This document shows, in pieces, positions 5,838 to 6,100 of a DNA stretch of 6,100 bases. Origin of the DNA: Verrucomicrobiota bacterium (GTDB lineage: Bacteria > Verrucomicrobiota > Verrucomicrobiia > Methylacidiphilales > Verrucolacustridaceae). A program made the position numbers and the translations under genes. The notes beneath the pieces were generated by a model. The model had not been told where the DNA came from, searched no databases, and saw only the letters and a program-made list of their open reading frames with translations. The stretch spans positions 1-6,100 of the forward strand of contig RGGS01000089.1 of the NCBI GenBank assembly GCA_010024525.1, given 5' to 3'. Within the stretch, counting starts at the first letter, position 1. Each line of letters opens with the position of its first letter.

Positions 5838-6100
5838 TCAGCCCCGCTTGTTCCAGTCGAAGACTCCTTTTTTGTAGGCGTACAGATGCCCAACCTCGAC
5901 CAACAACACAAAAGCCATCATCAACCCGAAGACCTGCCACCCCAATCCGCTCAGACGGAATCCGGCCAAGCTCACCGCCCACGGGTACATGAAAATCACT
6001 TCGATATCAAAGAGGATGAAAATCATCGCCACGAGATAGAACTTCACGGAGAAACGGGCCGAAGAGGAACCCACCGGGTCTTTTCCGCACTCATACGCCA
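5838..6100 (-). CDS. nuoA: NADH-quinone oxidoreductase subunit A (NuoA/ND3), N-terminus beyond window
   Basis: Membrane subunit of respiratory complex I, located where the quinone-reducing arm meets the membrane arm, and equivalent to mitochondrial ND3. Eighty-six residues are visible; the usual length is roughly 115-145, so the first transmembrane helix and the start are missing at the right edge. The frame continues past the GTG at 6074 with AYECGKDP, so that codon is internal. Seen in order: the flexible-loop signature YECG with its conserved Cys (visible residue 4), which in mitochondrial ND3 changes exposure between active and deactive enzyme; GSSSARFSVKFYLVA; helix 2 with the conserved acidic pair in LFDIEVIF (Asp31, Glu33) and MYPWAV; and helix 3 with Glu68, ending KKGVFDWNKRG. 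It stops 84 bases from the convergent methyltransferase gene, so nuoB does not follow it as in the usual nuoA-N order. Confidence 0.95.
   Translation of the reverse strand, partial: AYECGKDPVGSSSARFSVKFYLVAMIFILFDIEVIFMYPWAVSLAGFRLSGLGWQVFGLMMAFVLLVEVGHLYAYKKGVFDWNKRG

Overview
The window is a gene-dense stretch of bacterial chromosome (GC-rich, short intergenic gaps). It holds six protein genes and no RNA gene, mobile element or CRISPR array that I can see. The long MetK and AhcY sequences, the Alx-type TerC protein, the bacterial NDUFAF7/MidA homologue and the split-off nuoA fit a Gram-negative, respiring bacterium. My impression from the MetK and AhcY wording is Verrucomicrobiota or a neighbouring PVC lineage. 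That is inference from memory, not a computed placement.

Layout: (1) Positions 1-1022, plus strand: metK with its N-terminus cut off by the window edge, followed after 26 bases by a complete ahcY (1049-2497). Together they form a methyl-cycle unit: MetK makes S-adenosylmethionine, and AhcY removes the S-adenosylhomocysteine left after methylation. A branched hairpin with a T-run (2513-2580) probably ends this transcript. (2) Positions 2646-4553, minus strand: a gene for an exported, low-complexity, Cys-free protein of unknown function (3702-4553), followed after about 39 bases by a TerC/Alx-family membrane protein (2646-3662). These two are probably co-transcribed. A 7-bp inverted repeat in the gap overlaps the weak ribosome-binding region of the TerC gene. 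(3) Positions 4617-5753, plus strand: a MidA/NDUFAF7-type SAM-dependent methyltransferase, divergent from the exported-protein gene. (4) Positions 5838-6100, minus strand: the C-terminal part of NuoA (complex I), convergent with the methyltransferase gene and running off the right edge.

How the genes may work together: the strongest functional theme is methylation. SAM supply (metK) and SAH removal (ahcY) lie within 4 kb of a methyltransferase whose mitochondrial homologue methylates a complex I subunit during assembly, and that gene abuts a complex I gene. The Alx-type protein is probably a metal (manganese) exporter without an obvious link to this theme.

I do not see convincing evidence of a wholly new system. 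The points most worth a second look are the methyltransferase-nuoA adjacency with the altered SAM-binding loop, the apparent absence of nuoB after nuoA, and the unknown exported protein paired with TerC. No stretch longer than 300 bases lacks a gene. The longest gap is 148 bases (2498-2645).
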